Of a DNA stretch of 64,000 nt, positions 7,800 to 16,067 are shown in pieces. The translations under genes and the position numbers were made by a program. Origin of the DNA: Halopseudomonas laoshanensis (lineage in GTDB: Bacteria > Pseudomonadota > Gammaproteobacteria > Pseudomonadales > Pseudomonadaceae). Numbering within the stretch: position 1 is the stretch's first letter; each line of letters starts with the position of its first letter. The stretch is taken from contig NZ_QOVF01000009.1 of the NCBI RefSeq assembly GCF_008365385.1, positions 22,327 through 86,326 on the forward strand, in the 5' to 3' direction. The notes below the pieces were generated by a model. That model was given only the letters and a program-made list of their open reading frames with translations. It was not told the DNA's origin and ran no database searches.

Positions 7800-8664
7800 C
7801 AAGCTAGCCGTGGGGACGGCGCAGTTCGGTTCTTCTTACGGCGTGGCGAACCAGACGGGACAGGTATCAGTCGAGGATGTAGCGCAAATACTAGACGATG
7901 CTCGCAATGCGGGTGCAATGACATTGGATACCGCTATTGCATACGGGGAAAGTGAGCGCGTTCTTGGTGCCCAGAACCTGCGGGGCTTTTCTATTATTAC
8001 CAAGTTGCCGGCGGTGCCTCTCGGCTGCTCTGATATAGCGAGTTGGGTCGAAGCTGAGTTGGACGCTTCGCTAGAACGTCTTGGCGTATCAACAATAGAT
8101 GCCTTACTTTTGCATCGGCCGGGCCAGTTGTTAGAGTCGCACGGAGAGGACCTGTATCGCGCAATGCGGTCCCAGCGAACCCAGGGGAAAGTGACGCGAA
8201 TTGGTGTGTCCGTATACGGCCCCGGAGAACTGGAAGACCTTTGCGAGGCTTTTCGGTTCGATCTGGTGCAAGCGCCTTTTAGCGTGCTAGACAGGCGTCT
8301 GTTACTCTCGGGCTGGCTTGAGCGTTTACAGCTTCAAGGCACGGCGTTGCACGTTCGCTCTGTATTTATGCAGGGGCTTCTTCTAATGGCGGCTAAAGAT
8401 CGCCCCTCGAAATTTGATCGCTGGGCATCTCAATGGTCTATGTGGGACCGATGGCTAAAAGAGGTGAAGTGTTCGCCCTTGGAGGCTTGTCTGCTTCACG
8501 CATTGGGCGATGCGCAGATAGAGCGTGTAGTGGTTGGGATAGACTCTTCGAGTCAATGGCGCGATATCCTCCGCGCGTCCGCCGGTCATTGTCCACCGAT
8601 CCCCGTCGAATTGGGTTGTACTGATGAGAAGTTATTGAATCCTTCATTTTGGAGTGATCTATGA
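7777..8664 (+). CDS. Aldo/keto reductase family protein
   Basis: NAD(P)H-dependent oxidoreductase of the AKR TIM-barrel family, 295 aa. A GTG start at 7777 follows TAGGAG by about ten bases and overlaps the GNAT gene by 23 bp. The barrel start LAVGTAQFGSSYGVANQTG, the catalytic-type LDTAIAYGESERVLG and KLPAVPLG segments (D, Y and K of the AKR tetrad), LLLHRPGQLLE and IGVSVYGPGELE are present. The His of the tetrad would be in LLLHRP. Its stop overlaps the next start (ATGA), so it belongs to the Pse operon. Its substrate is unknown; AKR genes next to SpsF-type cytidylyltransferases suggest side-chain tailoring of a nonulosonic acid. Confidence 0.85.
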   Translation: MNIQSKLSKLAVGTAQFGSSYGVANQTGQVSVEDVAQILDDARNAGAMTLDTAIAYGESERVLGAQNLRGFSIITKLPAVPLGCSDIASWVEAELDASLERLGVSTIDALLLHRPGQLLESHGEDLYRAMRSQRTQGKVTRIGVSVYGPGELEDLCEAFRFDLVQAPFSVLDRRLLLSGWLERLQLQGTALHVRSVFMQGLLLMAAKDRPSKFDRWASQWSMWDRWLKEVKCSPLEACLLHALGDAQIERVVVGIDSSSQWRDILRASAGHCPPIPVELGCTDEKLLNPSFWSDL

Positions 8665-10688
8665 AAACGGTGGCTATCGTCCAGGCCCGAATGGGCTCGA
8701 GCAGGTTACCTGGCAAGACAATGAAGAGGATCAATGGCGTACCCATGATCGAGTTGTTGTTGGGGCGGCTTGCGTGTTCGGAGGAAATAGATCAAATAAT
8801 CGTAGCCACTTCCGACGATTCGCGTAATGAAGTCTTGATCGAACATGTTCGTAAGCTTGGGTTCGCTTGTGAACAAGGAAGCGAGAACGACGTAATGGCG
8901 CGTTATTTCCAAGCTGCGCGTGCGCATGCCGCAGATTTAGTAGTGCGTATTACGGGAGATTGCCCGTTCGTAGATCCTGCTCTTGTAGACGAGATAATCC
9001 GGGAATTCAAGATGGCGGAGGTGGATTACGCCAGCAACACTAATCCGCCTACCTACCCTGACGGAATGGACGTCGAAGTTTTCACATATGGAGCTTTGGA
9101 AAAGGCGTCGGCGGAAACGTCGAGTGTGTTTGACCGAGAGCATGTTACGCCCTATTTGCGAAGAGCTGAGCATTTTTCTCGCATATCTATTGAGAATGAG
9201 GAAGATCTTTCGGATTTGCGCTGGACGGTGGATGAGCAAGCCGATTTCAATGTCATCGAACGAGTGTTTTCGCATTTCGGCGACGACAAAAATTTTTCTT
9301 GGCAGCGGATACTGAAACTACAGCGCACGCACCCACAGTTGTTCGCAGATAATCACGAGTATAAACGAAACGAAGGGGCTACAATGGGTACCGGTCAAAA
9401 ACTATGGAAACGCGCCAAACAGATCATTCCTGGCGGGAACATGCTTCTCTCGAAACGGGCAGAAATGTTTTTGCCAGATCAGTGGCCGGCTTACTTCAGT
9501 AAAGCGAAAGGTTGTAAAGTTTGGGATCTAGATGGGAACGAATACATCGACATGCTCATTATGGGTATAGGGACAAATACACTTGGATATGGCGACCCCG
9601 AAGTTGATGACGCTGTGCGTAAAACAATTGATAATGGCAATATGTCTACGTTCAATTGCCCCGAAGAAGTTTATTTGGCCGAGAAGCTTATTGAACTTCA
9701 CCCTTGGGCCGATATGGTGCGCTTTGCGCGTTCCGGTGGCGAAGCTAATGCGGTTGCTATCAGGATTGCCCGCGCAGCGTCGGGTCGCGATAAGGTAGCT
9801 ATATGTGGTTACCATGGCTGGCATGATTGGTATCTTGCTGCCAATTTGGGGGATGAGAAGAATCTGGCAGGGCATCTTTTGCCCGGGCTGGAGCCAAAAG
9901 GGGTACCTGCCAACCTTCGAAATACGGTATTCCCCTTCAATTACAATAATTTTGCTGAACTACAAGCCCTGGTCGACGCCCATGAGATCGGCGTGATTAA
10001 AATGGAAGTATCCCGCAACCGGGGTCCTGAAGATAATTTTTTGCACAAGGTTCGTGAACTAGCTACCCAGCATGGGATAGTGCTTATATTCGACGAGTGC
10101 ACTTCAGGTTTTCGCCAGACATCCGGGGGCTTACACAAGCTGTATGGTGTTGAGCCCGACATGGCTATGTTTGGCAAGGCAATGGGCAATGGGTATGCAA
10201 TTACAGCTACGATCGGGCGGCGCGAGGTGATGGAGGCCGCTCAAAGTACTTTCATTAGTAGCACCTTTTGGACTGAGCGTATTGGTCCTACTGCAGCACT
10301 CAAAACACTTGAGGTGATGGAGCGAGTGAAGTCCTGGGAAACCATAACTCAGACAGGCATGGATATAACTAATAGGTGGCAAGCGCTCGCCCGTAAGCAC
10401 GAGTTGTCGATTACCACGAGCGGATTGCCGTCACTCACGGGCTTTGCTTTTAATCACCCAGATAATTTAGCATTCAAGACTCTGATAACGCAGGAAATGC
10501 TAAATAAAGGCTACTTAGCAGGCACTAGCGTCTACGTGTGCACACAGCATACCCCTGAGGTAGTGGACTCATATTTTGCTGCACTTGATCCTGTTTTTGG
10601 GCTGGTCAAGGAATGCGAGGCAGGTCGACCAGTAAGCGAGGTGCTTAAGGGGCCGGTTTGCCACGGCGGCTTTAAGCGTCTGAATTAG
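8661..10688 (+). CDS. Fusion: SpsF/PseF-type cytidylyltransferase + class III aminotransferase
   Basis: Two-domain protein of 675 aa. Residues 1-235 are an SpsF-type nucleotidyltransferase (VAIVQARMGSSRLPGKTM, RITGDCPFVDP, NTNPPTYPDGMDVEVF), expected to activate pseudaminic acid as CMP-Pse. Residues 242-675 are a class III PLP aminotransferase of the glutamate-1-semialdehyde aminomutase type (KQIIPGGNMLLSKR, GDPEVDDAV, RFARSGGEANAVAIRIAR, YHGWHDWY, FDECTSGFR, PLP-lysine region FGKAMGNGYAI). At the junction an internal ATG (9384, residue 242) has AAGGGG five bases upstream, so the aminotransferase may also be made separately. ATGA overlap with the upstream aldo/keto reductase. Whether the aminotransferase acts in Pse tailoring is inference. 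Confidence 0.88.
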   Translation: MKTVAIVQARMGSSRLPGKTMKRINGVPMIELLLGRLACSEEIDQIIVATSDDSRNEVLIEHVRKLGFACEQGSENDVMARYFQAARAHAADLVVRITGDCPFVDPALVDEIIREFKMAEVDYASNTNPPTYPDGMDVEVFTYGALEKASAETSSVFDREHVTPYLRRAEHFSRISIENEEDLSDLRWTVDEQADFNVIERVFSHFGDDKNFSWQRILKLQRTHPQLFADNHEYKRNEGATMGTGQKLWKRAKQIIPGGNMLLSKRAEMFLPDQWPAYFSKAKGCKVWDLDGNEYIDMLIMGIGTNTLGYGDPEVDDAVRKTIDNGNMSTFNCPEEVYLAEKLIELHPWADMVRFARSGGEANAVAIRIARAASGRDKVAICGYHGWHDWYLAANLGDEKNLAGHLLPGLEPKGVPANLRNTVFPFNYNNFAELQALVDAHEIGVIKMEVSRNRGPEDNFLHKVRELATQHGIVLIFDECTSGFRQTSGGLHKLYGVEPDMAMFGKAMGNGYAITATIGRREVMEAAQSTFISSTFWTERIGPTAALKTLEVMERVKSWETITQTGMDITNRWQALARKHELSITTSGLPSLTGFAFNHPDNLAFKTLITQEMLNKGYLAGTSVYVCTQHTPEVVDSYFAALDPVFGLVKECEAGRPVSEVLKGPVCHGGFKRLN

Positions 10689-10693
10689 TCGAC

Positions 10694-11788
10694 ATGAACG
10701 TAGCTTTTCGCGTAGATGCTTCGCTGGAAATGGGCACCGGCCATGTAATGCGGTGTTTAACTTTGGCTAACGAACTCGCAGCGCAAGGAGCAAAATGCCA
10801 CTTCATTTGCCGCGAACACGCAGGTAACCTGATTTCGTTTATTCGAAACCAAGGCCACGCGGTTACCTCGATCGGCTTGATGAAATATAGCGCCGATCCT
10901 GCATCTGCCCCACCGCTTCCCCTAGCCCATGCAGCATGGCTGGGATCTACTCAAGAGAGTGACGCGGAGGCGTGCATGAAGGTGTTGGCACGGCTCCGCC
11001 CCCGCTGGGTGATAGTCGATAATTACGCTCTGGATGCTCGTTGGGAGCAGATGATAAAACCGTGCTGTGGGGGTGTGTTAGTTATCGACGACCTTGCAGA
11101 TCGAGCCCACGATTGCGATCTGCTCTTGGATCAGACGCTTGGTCGAGATATTGCTGATTACGAACCCAGGGTTCCTGGTTCATGCGTGCTCTTGTGCGGT
11201 TCGGAGTATGCACTTCTACGTCCCGAATTCGCGGAGCATCGCCACTATAGCCTCGAACGTCGTCGTGATGCGAAAATTGAGAACATATTGGTCAGTATGG
11301 GCGGCGTTGATCGGGACAACGCCACGGGTAAAGTTTTATCTGCGTTAGCGTCTGCCCTTCTTCCCGCTGACTGTGTTATTTCAGTTGTTATGGGCTCTAA
11401 TGCCCCCTGGGTTGATGCAATTAATAAGCAGGCGACGAACATGCCGGTAACTACTGTCGTAAAATCGGCCGTCAGTAATATGGCCCAATTGATGGCTCAA
11501 AGCGATCTAGCTATCGGCGCGGCAGGAGCGACTTCGTGGGAGCGATGTTGCCTTGGTTTGCCTTCGATTATGATTGTGTTAGCTGCAAATCAAAAAGCTG
11601 TAGCTTCTGGGCTCAGGTCTGCTGAAGCAGCAGAGGTGGTGCCAGCGCCCCATGCGATTATAGAGATGGTGCCAACGCTAGTAGGCCGCTTTTTACAATC
11701 TCCGTGTAAGCTCATGCGCATGAGTATCTCTGCCGCGAGCGTAACAGACGGTAAAGGGGTCTACCGATTAACGAAGCATATGATATAG
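10694..11788 (+). CDS. pseG: PseG: UDP-2,4-diacetamido-2,4,6-trideoxy-beta-L-altropyranose hydrolase
   Basis: GT-B-fold hydrolase that releases UDP to give free 2,4-diacetamido-2,4,6-trideoxy-L-altrose, step 4 of the Pse pathway. 364 aa. The start is typical (MNVAFRVDASLEMGTGHVMRCLTLA, with the catalytic-type His of GTGHVMRC). Also seen: HFICREHAGNL, WVIVDNYALD, VLVIDDLADRAHDCDLLLDQ, ILVSMGGVDRDNATGKVL and the donor-site segment GAAGATSWERCCLGLPSI. It begins six bases after the fusion gene and is followed two bases later by pseH. Confidence 0.95.
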   Translation: MNVAFRVDASLEMGTGHVMRCLTLANELAAQGAKCHFICREHAGNLISFIRNQGHAVTSIGLMKYSADPASAPPLPLAHAAWLGSTQESDAEACMKVLARLRPRWVIVDNYALDARWEQMIKPCCGGVLVIDDLADRAHDCDLLLDQTLGRDIADYEPRVPGSCVLLCGSEYALLRPEFAEHRHYSLERRRDAKIENILVSMGGVDRDNATGKVLSALASALLPADCVISVVMGSNAPWVDAINKQATNMPVTTVVKSAVSNMAQLMAQSDLAIGAAGATSWERCCLGLPSIMIVLAANQKAVASGLRSAEAAEVVPAPHAIIEMVPTLVGRFLQSPCKLMRMSISAASVTDGKGVYRLTKHMI

Positions 11789-11790
11789 AG

Positions 11791-12312
11791 ATGCAGCTGT
11801 TGAAAATACACAAAGTCCGTCCAATGGCTTTCAGCGACTTGGAGCAGGTCCTAAAATGGCGAAATCATGCAGAAGTACGGCGTTACATGTACACACAGCA
11901 TGAAATAACAATGAATGAACACGTTAGTTGGTTTGATCATGCTTCAAAACAGTTGGACAGGCACTTACTGATTTTTGAGCGTGAGGGATTGCCGCTAGGT
12001 TTTATTAATATTCATGAAATAGCCGTAGGGGGAATCGCGGAGTGGGGGTTCTACGCAGCCCCCGATGCACCGAAAGGGAGTGGCCAGCTTTTGGGCCGTT
12101 GCGTCCTAACGCATGCTTTTTCGGAATTAGGGTTACATAAAGTATGCGGGCAAGCTCTGGCATTCAATGAGCGTTCTATAAAGTTTCATCTTGGGATTGG
12201 ATTTGAGCAAGAGGGAACTTTACGCGATCAGTTCTTTGACGGACAGAAATATCACGCTGTTATGTGCTTTGGTTTACTCGCCGCAGACTGGCCAACGAAT
12301 AAGGAAATGTAA
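11791..12312 (+). CDS. pseH: PseH: UDP-4-amino-4,6-dideoxy-N-acetyl-beta-L-altrosamine N-acetyltransferase
   Basis: GNAT enzyme that acetylates the 4-amino group made by PseC, step 3 of the Pse pathway. 173 aa. PseH-like residues: VRPMAFSDLEQVLKWRNHAEVRRYMYTQHEI, HVSWFDHASK, LPLGFINI, GEWGFYAAPD-type strand (AEWGFYAAPDAPKG), ELGLHKVCGQALAFNERSIKFHLGIGFEQEG and the C-terminal HAVMCFGLL. Its place between pseG and pseI matches many Pse operons and separates it from the other GNAT at 7257. Confidence 0.92.
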   Translation: MQLLKIHKVRPMAFSDLEQVLKWRNHAEVRRYMYTQHEITMNEHVSWFDHASKQLDRHLLIFEREGLPLGFINIHEIAVGGIAEWGFYAAPDAPKGSGQLLGRCVLTHAFSELGLHKVCGQALAFNERSIKFHLGIGFEQEGTLRDQFFDGQKYHAVMCFGLLAADWPTNKEM

Positions 12313-12317
12313 AAAAT

Positions 12318-13379
12318 ATGTCGAATATACCTAGTATCTCTATCGCTGGTCGCCGTATTGCAACAGATACTCCGCCTTATATCATTGCTGAGCTATCAGC
12401 CAATCATAACGGCAAACTAGAGACCGCGCTAAAAATAATTGAGCAAGCAAAAAAAGCAGGCGCGGACGCAGTTAAACTGCAGACTTACACAGCAGACACT
12501 ATAACGCTGAATTGTGACTCCGAGGACTTTCAAATTAAAGGTGGGCTGTGGGATGGAAGAAGCCTGTACGACCTATACCAACAAGCTCATATGCCTTGGG
12601 ATTGGCATAAGCCATTATTTGATCGTGCTCGAGATTTGAGCATTACGATTTTTAGTTCCCCCTTCGATAACACAGCCGTAGATATGCTTGAAGACTTAAA
12701 TGCGCCTGCATACAAGATCGCGTCATTTGAAGCAGTGGACCTACCACTAATTAAGTATGTCGCTAGTACAGGTAAGCCTATGATCATCTCCACTGGCATG
12801 GCAAATGATGTGGAAATTAAAGAAGCAATCGACGCTGCCTTAGGAGCAGGCTGTACATCTCTCGCAATATTACATTGCGTCAGTGGGTATCCGGCACCGG
12901 CGTCTGATTACAATCTTAATGTAATACCTGATATGATTCAGCGGTTTGGCCTTGTTACGGGACTTTCGGACCATACTCTCGATAACACTACCGCGATCAC
13001 AAGCGTCGCACTAGGTGCATCTATAGTAGAAAAACACTTTACACTTGATAGACGCGCGGGTGGTCCCGACGATAGTTTTTCACTTGAGCCTAAAGAACTT
13101 AGCGCATTGTGTAATGATTCTAAGACGGCGTGGGCTGCACTGGGCCTAGTTAATTACGGACGGAAATCTAGTGAGCAAGGCAATGTCCGGTTTCGAAGAT
13201 CAATATACTTTGTGAAACCCCTTAAGTCAGGCGAGAGAATAACCAAGGATAGCATTCGTAGTGTTCGTCCGGGGTTCGGTTTGCCACCTAAATACTTGGA
13301 CGAGATTGTCGGTAAAAAGGTTAATAGGGATGTTGCTTTTGCAACACCGGTGACGTGGGACTTGTTCGATAACCACTGA
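12318..13379 (+). CDS. pseI: PseI: pseudaminic acid synthase
   Basis: NeuB-family enzyme that condenses the free 2,4-diacetamido sugar with phosphoenolpyruvate to form pseudaminic acid. 353 aa. N-terminal NeuB TIM barrel: YIIAELSANHNGKLETAL, KKAGADAVKLQTYTADTITL, FSSPFDNTAVDMLEDL, PAYKIASFEAVDLPLI, ILHCVSGYPAP, TGLSDHTLDN and VEKHFTLDR. The C-terminal SAF (antifreeze-like) domain spans about residues 295-350 (RRSIYFVKPLKSGERITKDSI, RPGFGLPPKYLDEIVG). The ATLDN/HTLDN and EKHFTLDR motifs suit PseI more than NeuB or LegI. Last of the biosynthetic Pse genes. Confidence 0.95.
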   Translation: MSNIPSISIAGRRIATDTPPYIIAELSANHNGKLETALKIIEQAKKAGADAVKLQTYTADTITLNCDSEDFQIKGGLWDGRSLYDLYQQAHMPWDWHKPLFDRARDLSITIFSSPFDNTAVDMLEDLNAPAYKIASFEAVDLPLIKYVASTGKPMIISTGMANDVEIKEAIDAALGAGCTSLAILHCVSGYPAPASDYNLNVIPDMIQRFGLVTGLSDHTLDNTTAITSVALGASIVEKHFTLDRRAGGPDDSFSLEPKELSALCNDSKTAWAALGLVNYGRKSSEQGNVRFRRSIYFVKPLKSGERITKDSIRSVRPGFGLPPKYLDEIVGKKVNRDVAFATPVTWDLFDNH

Positions 13380-13414
13380 GCAACGCTTTTTTTAACGTAG
13401 ATTTGTGAGAAAAA

Positions 13415-14251
13415 ATGAGCAAATTTGATTCCAAAGATAAACTTGATGCATTAATATACAAGACCTATAACGTCCTTTCAGACATCATTTTTGGATTTAA
13501 CTTCCAATCGAAAAGTCTCGTTCGGAGAAACGCTGCGTACAAAGATATTCATTCGGGACAACGATGTTTTATTCTTGGTACTGGTCCGTCACTCGCGTGC
13601 CTCGGCGAAGATCAAATTGAGAGGCTTAGCACAGAAATAGTATTTGGCGTAAATTCCCTATACAAATCGACTTTGGCAAATAAGATAACTCCTAAATACT
13701 ATACGTTAATCGACAACCTATATTGGGAAGATGCAAGGTTGTACAGTACGAGTCTAAGTCCTACTTTCGGCGAAATAGCAAATAAATACCTCCATAATCC
13801 CCCGGTCTTTATCACTGACCCGCGCGCGAAATACGTTGTTGAAGATATTGCTTCAGAAAATAACCCCATATATATATATTCGAAAAAGTATCCTACAGAA
13901 GAGATGAGCGCAGACATTACAGGGAATGTCTATGCAGCAATGAACTGCGTTACATACTCTGTATTGGCGGCAATATTTATGGGGTTTAAGGAGGTTTATA
14001 TTTTAGGGTGCGACTACAATGCATTTTGCAACTTCGGTTCAGGCCACTGTTACGACGATAAAGATGAGCTAAAAAATAATAAATATAATCTAGGATTTTA
14101 CCTAAAGTTTTATGCCATTACTACAGAATTCCACTACTTGACGGCGAAGCTGGCCAAAAACGCTGGTATTAAAGTTATAAACTTAACACCAGGGAGCCTT
14201 TTGGATGCTTATCCCCGTGAGTCTCTAGAAGGAGTTCTCGGGCAATGCTAA
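13415..14251 (+). CDS. DUF115-like protein, candidate nonulosonic acid transferase
   Basis: 278-aa soluble protein with a DUF115/MptE-like pattern: a glycine-rich motif after a beta strand (RCFILGTGPSLACLGEDQI, about residues 50-68), TEIVFGVNSLYKS, PKYYTLIDNLYW and a C-terminal strand EVYILGCDYNAF. DUF115 domains occur in Maf-type flagellin glycosyltransferases that transfer Pse or Leg. Here it lies directly after pseI and before wzy, and the locus lacks another transferase for Pse, so a role in adding Pse to the O unit is a reasonable inference, not shown. The gene is AT-rich (for example the ATATATATAT run near 13870) and looks acquired. Confidence 0.6.
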   Translation: MSKFDSKDKLDALIYKTYNVLSDIIFGFNFQSKSLVRRNAAYKDIHSGQRCFILGTGPSLACLGEDQIERLSTEIVFGVNSLYKSTLANKITPKYYTLIDNLYWEDARLYSTSLSPTFGEIANKYLHNPPVFITDPRAKYVVEDIASENNPIYIYSKKYPTEEMSADITGNVYAAMNCVTYSVLAAIFMGFKEVYILGCDYNAFCNFGSGHCYDDKDELKNNKYNLGFYLKFYAITTEFHYLTAKLAKNAGIKVINLTPGSLLDAYPRESLEGVLGQC

Positions 14252-14287
14252 CCAAAATCTATGTGAAAATAGTCACTGTGAAAATTT

Positions 14288-15397
14288 ATGTTTAGTACGA
14301 TTTCACATTCTATTTTTTTGGCTATACTATTGCTTAGTTTTGCTCTGCAGCAGCCTTGGTCGCTTGTTTGCGGCGCAGTCTTATGTTTGGTATATGTGTT
14401 CATGACGTGGCGGAATACGTCTGTAAGTGTGGATTTAGTAATTGGGTTTTTAATACTGCTTTTAATATCGTTTATTCCCTTGTTTAGACAGGATCACGGA
14501 TTTGTCCCTGTATTTTATTTGTTCTCGACAATATTCGTCATTCTTGCCGCAAACAGTTTTAGCTCTCTTCCGTTAATACAGTTGAGAAAGTGTTTGGAAA
14601 TCGTTTTCTGGCTCTCAGTTTTCGCCCTTTCTTGCGGGATAGTTGTCTATTGGGGAACTCCAGAACCATTGAGTAAGGTGATACCAGGCTCAAGCACTAA
14701 TGGATTGCCTTCTTATTTGATAGTAATTCAGGTTGCGCTTTCAATTGCCGTTTTCTTAGAAAAAAACAAGCTTCCTCTACTTCCGGCTATGGCAACACTC
14801 GTTATAGCATTATTTGGAATCGGGCGGGGCTCTATAGTTGTTGCTTTTTTGATAATTGTTATAAGTTTCTTTGTAAATTATTTTGCAAGTAGTTCCCTAG
14901 TAGAAAAAAATGAATCGACTCGCCGGTTTTTTGGTTTTGTGATGTTGGTTTTGATGGTTGTCGGTATTGCTTATGCTGGTTACTTCGGTTTTGTGAATAG
15001 TTTGATTGAGCAGTCTAAGTTTAGCGCGGGACTTTTAGACTCACATAGAGGCGCAATGTTGTCTGATTATTTGAGTAAGATGGAAGGATGGTCTTTGATT
15101 TTTGGCGCTGACTATACTGGTACATCCATAGAGAGCACCTATGGCGGAAATCCACACAACTCATACATTCGATTGCATTCATATTATGGGCTGTTTGGTT
15201 TGTTGTTTATAATATTTTCTCCGTTCTCTTTGTTCGTATCTAATAAAGCATTTATATATAAGAGCGTGATTTTTTTATTAGTAAGCTTGGTTCTGACTCG
15301 CGCTGCCACAGATCCATTGTTGTTTCCAACGTTGCTAGACTTTTTTTACGTCTTATACTTTTTTCTTTTTTGGAAGTATGCTCCTCGAAAAGATTGA
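14288..15397 (+). CDS. wzy: O-antigen polymerase Wzy
   Basis: Multi-pass inner-membrane protein, 369 aa, with about ten hydrophobic segments and a large periplasmic-type loop in the C-terminal half (LLDSHRGAMLSDYLSKMEGWSLIFGADYTG, GGNPHNSYIRLHSYYGLFGLLF). The HNSYI/RLHSYYG region is typical of the Wzy/WaaL O-antigen ligase-polymerase superfamily (Wzy_C-like). It polymerises O units in the periplasm. It sits between the putative Pse transferase and a CatB-type acetyltransferase. Strongly AT-rich compared with flanking genes, as is usual for wzy. A ligase (WaaL) is less likely inside a wzx-containing cluster. Confidence 0.82.
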   Translation: MFSTISHSIFLAILLLSFALQQPWSLVCGAVLCLVYVFMTWRNTSVSVDLVIGFLILLLISFIPLFRQDHGFVPVFYLFSTIFVILAANSFSSLPLIQLRKCLEIVFWLSVFALSCGIVVYWGTPEPLSKVIPGSSTNGLPSYLIVIQVALSIAVFLEKNKLPLLPAMATLVIALFGIGRGSIVVAFLIIVISFFVNYFASSSLVEKNESTRRFFGFVMLVLMVVGIAYAGYFGFVNSLIEQSKFSAGLLDSHRGAMLSDYLSKMEGWSLIFGADYTGTSIESTYGGNPHNSYIRLHSYYGLFGLLFIIFSPFSLFVSNKAFIYKSVIFLLVSLVLTRAATDPLLFPTLLDFFYVLYFFLFWKYAPRKD

Positions 15398-16037
15398 GAT
15401 AATAAATATCATGATTCAAACATTAAAGTATGTTCTTTCAAAAGTTATTAAAAAATCTAGGTTATGTTCCGTTAGGCATAGCAAAGTGGATTTAACAGCT
15501 AAAATTGAATCTGGTTCTTCATTTATTGGTTCGACGATAGCACGACATAGTTTCTGCGGTTATGACTGCGATATTTTTCAAGCAAATATTGGAGCATTTA
15601 CTTCTATCGCGAACGGTGTGGTGATCGGAGGTGCCAGGCATCCAATGGAATGGGTCGGGATGTCCCCTGTGTTTTACTCAGGTCGGGACAGTGTCAAATC
15701 AAAATTCTCAGAGCACCCATTGGAGCTGGTACCTAAAGCAACCATAGGTAATGACGTTTGGATTGGGCGCTCCGCGATTATCCTAAGCGGCGTTTCAGTC
15801 GGTGACGGCGCAGTAGTAGGTGCTGGTTCGATAGTCACTAAGAATGTACCTCCTTACGCGGTGGTCGCGGGAAATCCTGCAAAGATTATTCGGTATCGAT
15901 TCGAGGAACGAATTATCCGCGAGTTAATGTCGATCAAATGGTGGGAGTTTACGGAGCCGCACTTAAAAGAACTTGGCGGGTGTTTTAACGATGTGGAGAA
16001 GTTTTTGAGCGTCGTGCAATCGGATTCGTCCAAGTAG
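15378..16037 (+). CDS. CatB-related O-acetyltransferase (left-handed beta-helix)
   Basis: Hexapeptide-repeat acetyltransferase, up to 219 aa, probably O-acetylating one sugar of the O antigen. Hexapeptide repeats are visible in DLTAKIESGSSFIGSTIARHSFCGYDC and in IGNDVWIGRSAIILSGVSVGDGAVVGAGSIVTKNVPPYAVVAGNPAKIIRYRF, with the catalytic-type His in GGARHPMEWVG. The start is uncertain: ATG 15378 overlaps the end of wzy by 20 bp, while ATG 15411 (MIQTLKYVLSKV) gives a more typical 208 aa. Neither has a strong ribosome site. Confidence 0.82.
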   Translation: MLLEKIEIINIMIQTLKYVLSKVIKKSRLCSVRHSKVDLTAKIESGSSFIGSTIARHSFCGYDCDIFQANIGAFTSIANGVVIGGARHPMEWVGMSPVFYSGRDSVKSKFSEHPLELVPKATIGNDVWIGRSAIILSGVSVGDGAVVGAGSIVTKNVPPYAVVAGNPAKIIRYRFEERIIRELMSIKWWEFTEPHLKELGGCFNDVEKFLSVVQSDSSK

Positions 16038-16067
16038 ATTTTATCTAGATTTTATTGGGAGCGTGGA

